Source of the DNA: Saprospiraceae bacterium
Lineage (GTDB): Bacteria > Bacteroidota > Bacteroidia > Chitinophagales > Saprospiraceae
Direction: 5' to 3'
Length of the DNA: 50,152 nt
Assembly (NCBI GenBank): GCA_020437105.1
Contig: JAGQWR010000134.1
Span: 1 to 50,152 of the forward strand
Shown: piece after piece, positions 25,352 through 33,868 of the stretch
Position numbering within the stretch: the first letter of the stretch is position 1
Layout of the letters: each line of letters opens with the position of its first letter
The notes under the pieces: generated by a model
What the model was told of the DNA's origin: nothing
What the model saw: the letters and a program-made list of their open reading frames with translations, nothing else
The model's database searches: none
Position numbers and translations under genes: made by a program

Positions 25352-26596
25352 TTGTTAAACCCATCTATCATATCAGGGAAAATCGATTTTGATCGAATTC
25401 GTGCTGATTTTCCGCTTTTGCAGCGGGAAATGAATGGGAAGCCGCTGGTCTTTTTAGATAGTGCAGCTTCCAGCCAGAAACCCCGGCAGGTACTGGATGC
25501 CCTCCAGCATTATTATACCCACCTGAATGCCAATGTGCATCGGGGTGTATATAAATTGAGCCAGGAAGCCACAGATGCCTTTGAAAGCGGCCGACGAGCA
25601 GCAGCTCGTTTTATTAATGCAGGTTCTGAGCGGGAGGTAATTTTTGTTCGGGGCACCTCAGAGGGAATTAATCTGGTTGCATCTTCCTTTGGCAGAAAGT
25701 TTTTCAAACCCGGTGCTGAAATTTTGATCACCGGCATGGAACACCACTCGAATATCGTTCCCTGGCAACTAGCCTGCGAACAAACCGGAGCTGTTCTTAA
25801 GGTGGTTCCGGTTACCGATTCGGGAGAGATTGAGATTGATGTGTTTGAAAATATGCTGTCGGATAGGACGGCACTGGTAGCGGCTGTACATGTTTCCAAT
25901 GCACTGGGTACTGTTAATCCGGTAGAAGAAATGATCCGGCTGGCACATGCCAGAGCGATCCCGGTATTGATCGATGGTGCTCAGGCCGTGCCCCATATGC
26001 GGGTGGACGTTCAGGCGCTTGACGCTGATTTTTATGTCTTTTCAGCGCATAAAATGCTCGGTCCGACGGGCTTTGGTATTTTATATGGCAAGGAAAAATG
26101 GTTGGAACAGATGCCTCCTTATCAGGGAGGTGGGGAGATGATCAAAACTGTTACGTTCGAAAAGACAACATATAATGAGCTGCCCTTCAAATTTGAAGCG
26201 GGTACTCCGGATATTTCGGGAGCTATCGGACTGGAAGCTGCCATTAATTACATGGAAAAAATTGGCCTGGATAATATTCAGGCGCGCGAGCATGAACTCC
26301 TACAATACGGATTAGATCAACTATCCGGCATCGATGGAATTCGGTTTTATGGAGCGGCAAAACAAAAGGCCAGTGTTATTTCCTTTTTGTTAGACGGAGT
26401 ACATCCGTTTGACCTAGGCACTTTGCTGGATAAAATGGGAATTGCTGTTCGAACCGGTCACCACTGTACCCAGCCGCTTATGGCGCGATTTGGGATACCG
26501 GGTACCGTTCGGGCGTCGCTGGCATTATATAATAGTACGGAGGATCTGGATCAATTGGCCGCAGGTGTTATTCGGGCCGGAAATATGTTACGGTAG
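25352..26596 (+). CDS. sufS: Cysteine desulfurase SufS (TTG start)
   Basis: SufS is a type II PLP-dependent cysteine desulfurase that gives persulfide sulfur to SufE. The 414-residue protein has EHHSN (His131), DGAQAVPH near 208-215, the PLP lysine Lys234 in SAHKMLGPTG and the catalytic Cys372 in RTGHHCTQP. No ATG precedes the conserved N-terminal region (FDRIRADFPLLQREMNGKP); TTG at 25352 is the best start, and the next ATG would lie inside the conserved domain. It overlaps almost directly with sufE, two bases downstream. Confidence 0.95.
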   Translation: MLNPSIISGKIDFDRIRADFPLLQREMNGKPLVFLDSAASSQKPRQVLDALQHYYTHLNANVHRGVYKLSQEATDAFESGRRAAARFINAGSEREVIFVRGTSEGINLVASSFGRKFFKPGAEILITGMEHHSNIVPWQLACEQTGAVLKVVPVTDSGEIEIDVFENMLSDRTALVAAVHVSNALGTVNPVEEMIRLAHARAIPVLIDGAQAVPHMRVDVQALDADFYVFSAHKMLGPTGFGILYGKEKWLEQMPPYQGGGEMIKTVTFEKTTYNELPFKFEAGTPDISGAIGLEAAINYMEKIGLDNIQAREHELLQYGLDQLSGIDGIRFYGAAKQKASVISFLLDGVHPFDLGTLLDKMGIAVRTGHHCTQPLMARFGIPGTVRASLALYNSTEDLDQLAAGVIRAGNMLR

Positions 26597-26598
26597 AT

Positions 26599-27021
26599 AT
26601 GAGTGTACAGGATATACAAGAAGAGATCATCAGTGAATTTTCCTTTTTCGGGGATTGGATGGAGAAGTATGAGTATATCATTGACCTGGGAAAGAATCTG
26701 CCTATAATTGATGTGCAGTATAAAGATGAAGACCATTTGATTAAAGGCTGCCAAAGCCAGGTTTGGCTTCAGGCCGAATTGAAGGGAGACGAGGTGCAGT
26801 TTACAGCTGATAGTGATGCCATAATAACCAAGGGGATTATAGCCTTACTCATCCGGGTGTTATCCGGTCAATCCCCCAAGGATATAGCAGAAGCAGATCT
26901 TTATTTTATTGACCAAATTGGCCTTCGGGAACATCTTTCGCCAACGCGCTCTAACGGACTCCTGAGTATGGTCAAACAAATGAAAATCTATGGACTTGCT
27001 TTGCAGCAGGTTAAATCATGA
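26599..27021 (+). CDS. sufE: Sulfur acceptor protein SufE
   Basis: The 140-residue product is SufE, which receives persulfide sulfur from SufS on a conserved cysteine and transfers it to SufB. The acceptor is Cys51 in IKGCQSQVW, and the protein also shows the family LGKNLP, VLSGQSP and LSPTRSNGL motifs. It starts two bases after the sufS stop and ends three bases before the next gene, so the set is translationally tight. Confidence 0.95.
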   Translation: MSVQDIQEEIISEFSFFGDWMEKYEYIIDLGKNLPIIDVQYKDEDHLIKGCQSQVWLQAELKGDEVQFTADSDAIITKGIIALLIRVLSGQSPKDIAEADLYFIDQIGLREHLSPTRSNGLLSMVKQMKIYGLALQQVKS

Positions 27022-27024
27022 TAA

Positions 27025-27342
27025 ATGGCTATTGATACAGGTAAAATAAAAGAACAGATCATTGAGCAAATCCAAACGATTTATGATCCGGAAATTCCGG
27101 TTGATATCTGGGAGTTGGGTTTGATTTATGATATTGATGTGAAAGAAGATGGTTCCGTCATTCTGTTGATGACACTGACCTCTCCTGCCTGTCCGGTAGC
27201 CGAGTCGCTTCCTATGGAAGTGCAAGAAAAAGTAATTGGATTAGCGGGCGTTACAGATGTTGATTTGCGCCTGGTCTGGGATCCACCCTGGAGCAAAGAG
27301 CGGATGAGCGATGAAGCGAAACTGGCCTTAGATATGTTTTAA
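27025..27342 (+). CDS. MIP18/DUF59 Fe-S assembly protein (SufT-like)
   Basis: The 105-residue product is a MIP18-family (DUF59/PaaD-like) protein, often named SUF system assembly protein. It has the DPEIPVDIWELGLIYDI and LTSPACPVAESLP motifs and WDPPWSKERMSDEAK near the end. The conserved cysteine of TSPACP is present. Members assist Fe-S cluster insertion into selected targets. It lies three bases from sufE and two from the regulator gene, as part of the operon. Confidence 0.93.
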   Translation: MAIDTGKIKEQIIEQIQTIYDPEIPVDIWELGLIYDIDVKEDGSVILLMTLTSPACPVAESLPMEVQEKVIGLAGVTDVDLRLVWDPPWSKERMSDEAKLALDMF

Positions 27343-27344
27343 CT

Positions 27345-27833
27345 ATGAAGATTTCAGCACAAGACGAGTATGGATTGCGGATTCTCCTACGGATTGCCCG
27401 CGCAGAAGATCAGGAAGGCATGACGATCGTTCAGTTGTCTGAATTGGAAGGCCTTTCCCAACCTTACGTCGCTAAGATTACCCGCATTTTGCGGATGGCC
27501 AATCTTATTGAAAGTACGAAAGGACGGAAAGGTGGTTATATCCTGGCCAAACCTCCCGGAGAAATAAAAGTATCTGAAATATTGAATGCCCTTGGAGGTA
27601 CCTTATTTGATTCCAGTTTTTGTAAATCCCATTCAGGACAGGGAAAAATTTGTACCAACTCACTCGACTGTTCCGTTCGATCACTTTGGCAAATCATGCA
27701 GGCAAGTATGGATTCCCTGCTCAATTCCATTAGTCTCGATGATTTGATTGGAAAGGAGCTGCGAACCAGTCAGAGCTTGCAGCATTTGGCCGTACAGCTG
27801 GCAATTACCCCACAGGTGCCGGATGAACGCTAA
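27345..27833 (+). CDS. Rrf2 family transcriptional regulator
   Basis: The 162-residue product is an Rrf2/IscR-type regulator with an N-terminal winged helix (MKISAQDEYGLRILLRIAR; GLSQPYVAKITRILRMANLI; KGRKGGYILAKPP). Three cysteines (Cys93, Cys103 and Cys109, in SFCKSHSGQGKIC and SLDCS) sit in the same place as the Fe-S ligands of IscR, so it probably senses clusters and controls this operon (inference). Unusually it is the last gene of the operon, not the first, which would give autoregulatory feedback. Its stop codon overlaps the converging TetR gene by four bases. Confidence 0.93.
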   Translation: MKISAQDEYGLRILLRIARAEDQEGMTIVQLSELEGLSQPYVAKITRILRMANLIESTKGRKGGYILAKPPGEIKVSEILNALGGTLFDSSFCKSHSGQGKICTNSLDCSVRSLWQIMQASMDSLLNSISLDDLIGKELRTSQSLQHLAVQLAITPQVPDER

Positions 27834-28528
27834 ATCGCCTTTTCATTTGGAGCTTCATCGAGCAACTTAAAAGCAAAATATTCTAATAATTGTTTGGCCT
27901 CGGAAAGGTCATTATTTACTATCCGAATATCTGTCAGCTTTGGCAAATGGGCGGCAAAATAAATATGGTCATTTGCCATTTCGATCAGGCTGGTAGCTAT
28001 GGCAATCGGGTAGGGGAAATCGCTCTTAACTTCCAATATGATATCTGCAATGCGTTTTGCCAGACTTTTATAATTCAGGAAGAACCCTTCCTGGTTTTCC
28101 TGGTCGATAAATTTGGTATGATAGGCTTTGGTACCCTCTGAAATCACAATGCGGTGCAGGATGTTTTCATTAACATATTCCACAGCAGGGTTTTCCCGGC
28201 TTGATTCTATCAGGGTATGAATAGCGATGCGCAATTTTTCCAAAGGATCTGACATATTGGCCGTACCAAATTGTATCTGGAAATTCACCCATTCCCAATA
28301 CCACGAAACCAAATAAATGAGCAAGAGGTGTTTGTTTTCGAAATAGCGATAGATGGACGCTTCTGTAGATTTGATGCACCCCGCCAGTTTCTTAAATGTA
28401 AACGCCTCCACACCGATCTCATCAATCATCTCAATGCTATGCTTAATAATTCGTCGTCCGAGATCTGTATCCTGCGGGTCTCTCAGGAATAACTTTTCGC
28501 TTAGTTTTATTTGGATGGCAATGGCCAT
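27830..28528 (-). CDS. TetR family transcriptional regulator
   Basis: The 232-residue product has a TetR N-terminal DNA-binding domain (about residues 24-70): RRIIKHSIEMIDEIGVEAFTF, KKLAGCIKSTEASIYRYFENKHLLLIYL. The remaining ligand-binding domain is alpha-helical and not attributable to a known ligand. The 3' end overlaps that of the suf operon regulator by four bases on the opposite strand. The start could also lie a few codons in. Its target genes are unknown. Confidence 0.88.
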   Translation of the reverse strand: MAIAIQIKLSEKLFLRDPQDTDLGRRIIKHSIEMIDEIGVEAFTFKKLAGCIKSTEASIYRYFENKHLLLIYLVSWYWEWVNFQIQFGTANMSDPLEKLRIAIHTLIESSRENPAVEYVNENILHRIVISEGTKAYHTKFIDQENQEGFFLNYKSLAKRIADIILEVKSDFPYPIAIATSLIEMANDHIYFAAHLPKLTDIRIVNNDLSEAKQLLEYFAFKLLDEAPNEKAI

Positions 28529-28621
28529 AAGCTTTGGTCTTTAAATTATCATTCCGACTAAATTAATACTTCTTTTTATAAAAGTAATACTTCTTTGGTT
28601 AATTCTAAATTTTTACTGAAG

Positions 28622-28760
28622 GTCTAGGGGGCTGCGCCCAGTTTAGAGTTTATAGTTTATAGTTGATACATTCGTCTATGACGAATCACCGGAATTAACG
28701 CTTCAAACGTTTTAAACGCTTCAAACCTTCGCGAAGCGAACATAACCTTCGCTTCGCGAA
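28622..28760. repeat. Intergenic hairpin mosaic
   Basis: Within the 320-base gap between the TetR gene and the GPx gene no reading frame is supported. Three inverted repeats are visible: GGGC/GCCC around a tgc loop near 28628-28639, ATTCGTC/GACGAAT with loop tat (28670-28686), and TTCGCGAAGCGAA (28728-28740) with its inverted copy TTCGCTTCGCGAA (28748-28760). The words ACGCTTCAAAC and GTTTATA are also repeated nearby. It resembles the hairpin mosaics at 1-170 and 11109-11486. Confidence 0.6.
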
Positions 28761-28848
28761 CTATTTTTATCCTTGGCTGAACTTTCTTTTGCTATCGTGG
28801 TTTTTAATCCGAAATTAGTCGGCAAGTACGTATAATTCAAATCAGATA

Positions 28849-29343
28849 ATGGAAGATAGTATTTATCAGGTAGCTGTCCCCACACTAAAAGGAAGTGAAA
28901 CGACCTTGGAAGAGCACAAAGGAAAGGTTTTATTGGTTGTCAACACCGCCTCCAGGTGTGGATTAACTCCCCAACTTGACGGTTTGGAATCCATCCGGCA
29001 GGAATTTAAAGACCGTGGATTTGAGATACTGGCTTTCCCGTCCAATGATTTTGCCGGACAGGAACCGCTGGAAGGGGAGGCGATCCAGGAATTTTGTTCT
29101 ACTGTTTATGGCTCCAGCTTCCCGGTTTACGGGAAAATACACGTCAAAGGATCGAAGGCCCACCCCTTGTTTAAGACCTTGTCAAAATCTAAGCGGACTG
29201 GCGGCGCAGGTATGGAACCAAAATGGAATTTCACCAAATACCTTATTGACCGCAATGGAAAAATTATAACATACTTTTTGCCTATTACGAAACCGGAATC
29301 CTCCCGCGTAAAAAAGGCGATAGAGAAACTGTTAAGTGAGTAA
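28849..29343 (+). CDS. Glutathione peroxidase-like peroxidase
   Basis: The 164-residue product is a GPx-fold thiol peroxidase that reduces peroxides. The peroxidatic residue is Cys37 in NTASRCGLTPQ, a cysteine rather than selenocysteine; Gln71 (FPSNDFAGQEP) and Trp126-Asn127 (EPKWNFTKYL) complete the active site. Bacterial Cys-GPx proteins usually use thioredoxin as reductant. Downstream by 30 bases is bshB1, a bacillithiol synthesis gene, suggesting a shared thiol-redox role (inference). Confidence 0.93.
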   Translation: MEDSIYQVAVPTLKGSETTLEEHKGKVLLVVNTASRCGLTPQLDGLESIRQEFKDRGFEILAFPSNDFAGQEPLEGEAIQEFCSTVYGSSFPVYGKIHVKGSKAHPLFKTLSKSKRTGGAGMEPKWNFTKYLIDRNGKIITYFLPITKPESSRVKKAIEKLLSE

Positions 29344-29373
29344 AATAGCTTGTAACCTCTCAGAACCTAACCC

Positions 29374-30105
29374 ATGAAAGTAGATATCCTGGCATTCGGG
29401 GCACACCCCGACGACGTTGAATTAAGTTGTAGCGGTACCCTTCTTCGACACATAGACATGGGTAAAAAAGTTGGTCTGATCGATCTTACCCGAGGCGAAT
29501 TAGGGAGCCGTGGATCGGCAGATTTACGGGATCAGGAGGCAGCTACCTCTGCCAAATTGATGGGGGCTAGCTTTCGCGAAAACCTCCGCCTGGCGGATGG
29601 TTTTTTTACCTACGACCAGGCAACTTTGTTGAAGGTCATCCAGGCAATCCGCCAACACCAGCCGGAAATTGTTTTGGCCAATTCATTAAGTGACCGACAT
29701 CCGGATCACGGGCGTGCAGCCAAACTGGTTTCTGATGCCTGTTTTTATGCAGGCCTGTTACGTATTGAGACCGCAGACAATGCAGGAAAGGTCCAAACAC
29801 ATTGGCGTCCGAGTGCTGTCTATCACTATATCCAGGATAAAAACCTGGAACCGGATTTTGTAGTTGATATCACCGAATACATTGACAAGAAGATTGAATT
29901 GGTGCAGACTTTCCGTTCTCAGTTTTTTCAATCTGATGCAGCAGAATATGCAGATGAGCCGGAGACCCCCATCTCCAGTGCCGGCTTTATGAATTTTCTG
30001 AAGTCAAAATCCGCGACAATGGGCCGCCCGGCAAATTTTGATTTTGCCGAAGGGTTTCAGGTAGGCCGTACACCAGGTGTACAGAATTTATTTGACCTGT
30101 CTTAA
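29374..30105 (+). CDS. bshB1: Bacillithiol biosynthesis deacetylase BshB1
   Basis: The 243-residue product is a PIG-L/LmbE-type zinc deacetylase of the BshB1 subfamily, which removes the acetyl group from GlcNAc-malate in bacillithiol synthesis. The zinc-binding AHPDDVE motif is at residues 10-16, with later NSLSDRHPDHGRA and the TRGELGSRGS segment also typical. Its last base overlaps the stop codon of a converging gene. It follows the GPx gene by 30 bases and is probably co-transcribed with it. Confidence 0.93.
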   Translation: MKVDILAFGAHPDDVELSCSGTLLRHIDMGKKVGLIDLTRGELGSRGSADLRDQEAATSAKLMGASFRENLRLADGFFTYDQATLLKVIQAIRQHQPEIVLANSLSDRHPDHGRAAKLVSDACFYAGLLRIETADNAGKVQTHWRPSAVYHYIQDKNLEPDFVVDITEYIDKKIELVQTFRSQFFQSDAAEYADEPETPISSAGFMNFLKSKSATMGRPANFDFAEGFQVGRTPGVQNLFDLS

Positions 30106-30416
30106 TAAGTCCTGCGTTTTCCCTCCAACTGATCGACGTATTGCACATCACCCAGTCGGAATTTAACAGGTACCTGGATGCTTTTCTCCAGTTGCCATTC
30201 TAATCTACAAAAAAAGGCTTGTGGGGCAGTAGCGGGCAGAGTCGTCTGGATATCCTGTCCGAAGGAGAGGACAGGTTCGGAAACAAAGCTGGAAGAGGCG
30301 AGTGGCCCTGTGATCAGGTTTTCAGAAAGTTCCGGGGAATATTTTAGCCCTATCTGCGCGTGTAGCGTCGAGCAGCCTATCACAAAAAAGACAACGATTA
30401 CCCATCGGACACCCAT
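30102..30416 (-). CDS. Hypothetical secreted protein, 104 aa
   Basis: The reading frame opens with a signal peptide (MGVRWVIVVFFVIGCSTLHAQ) and continues with beta-rich sequence (for example IQTTLPATAPQAFFCRLEWQ) with no recognised motif. Its stop overlaps the converging bshB1 stop by four bases (TTAA), which is consistent with a real gene at the end of this unit. It is the last gene of the carboxylase group on the minus strand. Function unknown. Confidence 0.6.
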   Translation of the reverse strand: MGVRWVIVVFFVIGCSTLHAQIGLKYSPELSENLITGPLASSSFVSEPVLSFGQDIQTTLPATAPQAFFCRLEWQLEKSIQVPVKFRLGDVQYVDQLEGKRRTY

Positions 30417-30427
30417 AGCCTAAATTT

Positions 30428-30565
30428 TTAACTTACCGCACATTTGCCGGCCCAGATGAAAACTGCCACCCACGCCAGTCCTTTAAACAGGAAAAAAAGG
30501 AATCCGGCCAGGCCGACACGTTTTAGCCAGGTTTTGGCTTTGTTCTGTTGTGTATCTGTATTCAT
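30428..30565 (-). CDS. Small single-helix membrane protein, 45 aa
   Basis: This short frame translates from ATG at 30565 to TAA at 30428. It has a polar N-terminus (MNTDTQQNKAKTWLKRVGL), a hydrophobic stretch (GFLFFLFKGLAWVAVFIW) and the tail AGKCAVS, so it is probably a one- or two-pass membrane peptide. Its first base is the last base of the carboxylase stop (TGATG), suggesting coupled translation. It is too short to class by family with certainty; similar tails are found next to other genes in Bacteroidota. Confidence 0.7.
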   Translation of the reverse strand: MNTDTQQNKAKTWLKRVGLAGFLFFLFKGLAWVAVFIWAGKCAVS

Positions 30566-32199
30566 CAAACTTGAAATACGCCTACATTAAATTTTTCGGG
30601 CTCCCGGTTGTTTGCCGCTTCAATCCCCAACGAAAGGAAACGTCTGGTTTCCAGTGGATCAATGATGGCATCCAACCACAGGCGGCTGGCGGCATAATAA
30701 GGTGTGGTTTGTGCATCGTAGCGATCCTTAATCTTATCCAGCAATTTTTGCTGTTCTTCTTCGCTTGGTTCCGTTCCCTGATGTTTCATGGAATGGATCT
30801 GAAGTTGCAAGAGTACTTTGGCAGCCTGTTCTCCTCCCATAACCGCAATTTTAGCAGTAGGCCATCCAATGATTAATCTGGGATCATAAGCCTTTCCACA
30901 CATCGCGTAGTTTCCGGCGCCATAAGAATTACCCATCACTACCGAAAACTTGGGAACAGTAGAATTGGCTACTGCGTTCACCATTTTTGCGCCATCCTTA
31001 ATAATGCCTCCATGCTCAGATCGCTTTCCGACCATAAACCCGGTTACATCATGAAAGAAAACGAGTGGAACACGCTTTTGGTTGCAATTCATGATGAATC
31101 TAGCTGCTTTATCTGCCGAATCGGAATAAATGACCCCTCCAAATTGCATTTCGCCACTTTTGCTCCGGACAACTTCTCTGTTGTTTGCGACAATTCCTAC
31201 TGCCCAACCGTCAATTCGCGCATAAGCGCAAATAATGGTTTGACCATAACCCGCCTTATATTCAGTAAGCTTACTTTCATCAACCAGACGCTTGAGAATC
31301 TCAATGGTTTTATACGGTTTGGTACGACTTTCCGGAAACAGCTGGTAAATTTCTTCCGGGTTTTCAGTTGGCGGGAGAGGTTTTTCCCGGCTAAATCCGG
31401 CTTTGGGGAAAGTCCCAAATTTATCTACTAAATCACGGATGGTTTGCAGACACTCTGCATCATCCTTCATCTTATAATCGGTAACGCCGGATATCTCAGA
31501 CTGGGTGGTAGCTCCTCCAAGTGTTTCTGCATCCACCTCTTCCCCAATCGCTGCTTTCACCAAATAGGGGCCAGCCAGGAAAATAGAACCCGTGCCATCA
31601 ACGATGAGCGCTTCATCCGACATGATCGGAAGATAAGCGCCGCCTGCCACGCAGCTCCCCATGATCGCCGCAATTTGAGGAATACCCATACTTGACATGA
31701 TCGCATTATTCCGGAAAATGCGTCCGAAGTGCTCCTTGTCCGGGAAAATCTCATCTTGCATCGGCAGGTAAACTCCCGCACTGTCAACCAAATAAATGAT
31801 AGGCAGGCGATTTTCCATAGCGATTTCCTGTGCACGCAGGTTTTTCTTTCCGGTTATTGGAAACCAGGCACCAGCCTTGACGGTGGGGTCATTGGCAACG
31901 ATCACACATTGCCTGTTACAAACATATCCAATACCAACAACGACGCCTCCCGCCGGGCAGCCGCCATGCTCTTTATACATGCCTTCTCCTGCAAAGGCTC
32001 CAATTTCAAAGAAATAGGAATCTGGGTCAATTAATGCGTCAACACGCTCCCGGGCACTCATTTTTCCTTTGGCCTTTAATTTTTCCAAAGATTTTTTTCC
32101 ACCACCCAGAAAAACCTTTTCCAGCTTATATTTCAGCTGGGAGACCAGCAGTTTATTTGCGTCTTCGTTGATATTATGTTCGAGGTTGATCTTTGCCAT
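30565..32199 (-). CDS. Acyl-CoA carboxylase carboxyltransferase (beta) subunit
   Basis: The 544-residue product is a biotin-dependent carboxyltransferase of the methylcrotonyl/propionyl-CoA carboxylase beta family, which moves CO2 from carboxybiotin to acyl-CoA. It has the N-terminal KMSARERVDALIDPDS, the AGVYLPMQDEIFPDKEHFGR block typical of methylcrotonyl-CoA carboxylase, and two oxyanion-hole sites (GSCVAGGAYLP and GNSYGAGNYAM). The substrate, probably methylcrotonyl-CoA in leucine breakdown, is inferred. No biotin carboxylase subunit is adjacent. The stop codon overlaps the small membrane gene by one base. Confidence 0.92.
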   Translation of the reverse strand: MAKINLEHNINEDANKLLVSQLKYKLEKVFLGGGKKSLEKLKAKGKMSARERVDALIDPDSYFFEIGAFAGEGMYKEHGGCPAGGVVVGIGYVCNRQCVIVANDPTVKAGAWFPITGKKNLRAQEIAMENRLPIIYLVDSAGVYLPMQDEIFPDKEHFGRIFRNNAIMSSMGIPQIAAIMGSCVAGGAYLPIMSDEALIVDGTGSIFLAGPYLVKAAIGEEVDAETLGGATTQSEISGVTDYKMKDDAECLQTIRDLVDKFGTFPKAGFSREKPLPPTENPEEIYQLFPESRTKPYKTIEILKRLVDESKLTEYKAGYGQTIICAYARIDGWAVGIVANNREVVRSKSGEMQFGGVIYSDSADKAARFIMNCNQKRVPLVFFHDVTGFMVGKRSEHGGIIKDGAKMVNAVANSTVPKFSVVMGNSYGAGNYAMCGKAYDPRLIIGWPTAKIAVMGGEQAAKVLLQLQIHSMKHQGTEPSEEEQQKLLDKIKDRYDAQTTPYYAASRLWLDAIIDPLETRRFLSLGIEAANNREPEKFNVGVFQV

Positions 32200-32231
32200 T
32201 GGTCTAATTTAGAAGGTACCAAAAGTAACAA

Positions 32232-32267
32232 AAAAGGCCCGGCCGAATGGCTTCGGTCGGGTCTTTT
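32232..32267 (-). terminator. Terminator after the HtrA-family protease gene
   Basis: A 16-base stem with two G-T pairs (32232-32247 with 32252-32267, loop tggc) is bounded by A/T-runs. On the minus strand it lies 18 bases past the protease stop and ends in T, separating it from the carboxylase gene. Confidence 0.9.
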
Positions 32268-32285
32268 AGGGATTTTGAATCCAGA

Positions 32286-33737
32286 TTATTTCATAAACTG
32301 ATAGTAGTAGTTTTCTTTTTCGTCCATTCCTTCATAGAATCCGGTGAAAATAACCTCGCCATCTGCCGATTCAATGATGTTGATCACATCTTCCACCGAA
32401 TAGACTCTTTTATCGTTTACATGGGTTATCACATAGCCAATATCCATGCGGGTCTGATAAATTTTACTACCACGATATATACTGGCCACATAAACACCGA
32501 TTTGCCCGACCTTCCGGATTTCTTCCCGATTCAGGTTACGCAATTCAAATCCAAGATCCCGAAGAAGAGTTTCCCCGACTTGTTTTACTGCAAGCTCTGT
32601 GTCGTTGTATTGATTTTTTAATACTACATCGGTGGAGCCATTTCGACCTTCCCGCAGGTAGGAAACATTCAATATGTCGCCAGGCCGGAATCGGGCGACA
32701 ATTTCTTGCAATTCCGGTACACTCCTGGTCGGAATACCATTGATCCCAATAACCACATCGCCTCGTTGCAAACCAGCTTCATCTGCTCCACTTTCCGGAC
32801 TTACCCGGGTAATATATACACCTTCCAGCGATTCCAGTCCCAGATTTTCTGCATGTCTTGGCGTAAGCTCATCGATGCCAACCCCCAGAATACCCCGTTG
32901 TACAATGCCAAATTCTCTCAAATCCCGTATTACCTTTTCTACCAGGGCTGCCGGGACGGCGAATGAATAGCCTTCGTATTGGCCAGACCGGGTGATTATT
33001 GCCGTGTTAATTCCAACCAGATCACCTCTTGTATTGACTAATGCTCCGCCACTATTACCTGGATTTACAACAGCATCTGTCTGGATAAAAGATTCAATTT
33101 TATAGGCGCCTTCCAAGATGTCAATGTTTCTTCCCTTGGCACTAACAATGCCCGCTGTAACTGTAGAAGCCAGATTAAACGGATTGCCAACAGCAAGCAC
33201 CCATTCGCCAACAAGCAGGGAATCGGAATTGCCAAAAGTAAGATGGGGAAGATTCTGCGCTTCAATTTTTAATAAGGCCAGATCGGTGGTTGGATCGGTT
33301 CCGATTAATTGTGCCTGCATTTCCCGATTATCGGCGAGGGTGACTTCAAAGGAATCATAATCTTCTACCACATGATAATTGGTCACTATAAATCCATCAT
33401 TGGAAATAATGACACCGGAACCCGAAGAACTCTCATAGGAACCGGCTTTACCCCAAAAGTCCAGCCGACTGGCAGTCTGTGATTTGATGTTGACCACGGC
33501 TTGGGTTACACGTCCTGCTGCTTCCGTGAAATCGGTAGGCGCTGCCGACGGATAAGACCCGAGAGCCCTGTTCCATTCAGGGTCGGTATGGTTTTCATCA
33601 ATTGCAGCATAGGTAGGAGAAACATTTGTCCCCTCCCGAATAATAACCGTAACCGGCTCCTCAAAGTACTTATAGGCGGCAATCGCCAGAACAGCACTAA
33701 GTAGGGAGGAAAGCACAACCACCAGTGTATTTTTCAT
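32286..33737 (-). CDS. HtrA/Deg-family serine protease with PDZ domains
   Basis: The 483-residue product is a trypsin-like periplasmic quality-control protease. The N-terminus is a signal/anchor segment (about 1-26). Catalytic residues are His122 (FIVTNYHVVED), Asp152 (TDPTTDLALLKI) and Ser229 (NPGNSGGALVN). PDZ1 occupies about residues 270-355 (GVYITRVSPESGADEAGLQRGDVV, split) and a second PDZ-like domain about 390-480. Members degrade or chaperone misfolded envelope proteins. It is a single gene with its own terminator. Confidence 0.94.
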   Translation of the reverse strand: MKNTLVVVLSSLLSAVLAIAAYKYFEEPVTVIIREGTNVSPTYAAIDENHTDPEWNRALGSYPSAAPTDFTEAAGRVTQAVVNIKSQTASRLDFWGKAGSYESSSGSGVIISNDGFIVTNYHVVEDYDSFEVTLADNREMQAQLIGTDPTTDLALLKIEAQNLPHLTFGNSDSLLVGEWVLAVGNPFNLASTVTAGIVSAKGRNIDILEGAYKIESFIQTDAVVNPGNSGGALVNTRGDLVGINTAIITRSGQYEGYSFAVPAALVEKVIRDLREFGIVQRGILGVGIDELTPRHAENLGLESLEGVYITRVSPESGADEAGLQRGDVVIGINGIPTRSVPELQEIVARFRPGDILNVSYLREGRNGSTDVVLKNQYNDTELAVKQVGETLLRDLGFELRNLNREEIRKVGQIGVYVASIYRGSKIYQTRMDIGYVITHVNDKRVYSVEDVINIIESADGEVIFTGFYEGMDEKENYYYQFMK

Positions 33738-33868
33738 AATTTTACATTTGCCATGTTCACGGGTACTTCATACCGGTGGATTTGGGAAAGAAGCATTAAA
33801 ATACTCATCAATAAGCTAAAATCCAACGCCTGAGGCTGTTGAATTGTTGTAAATTAAAAGTTATCAGT

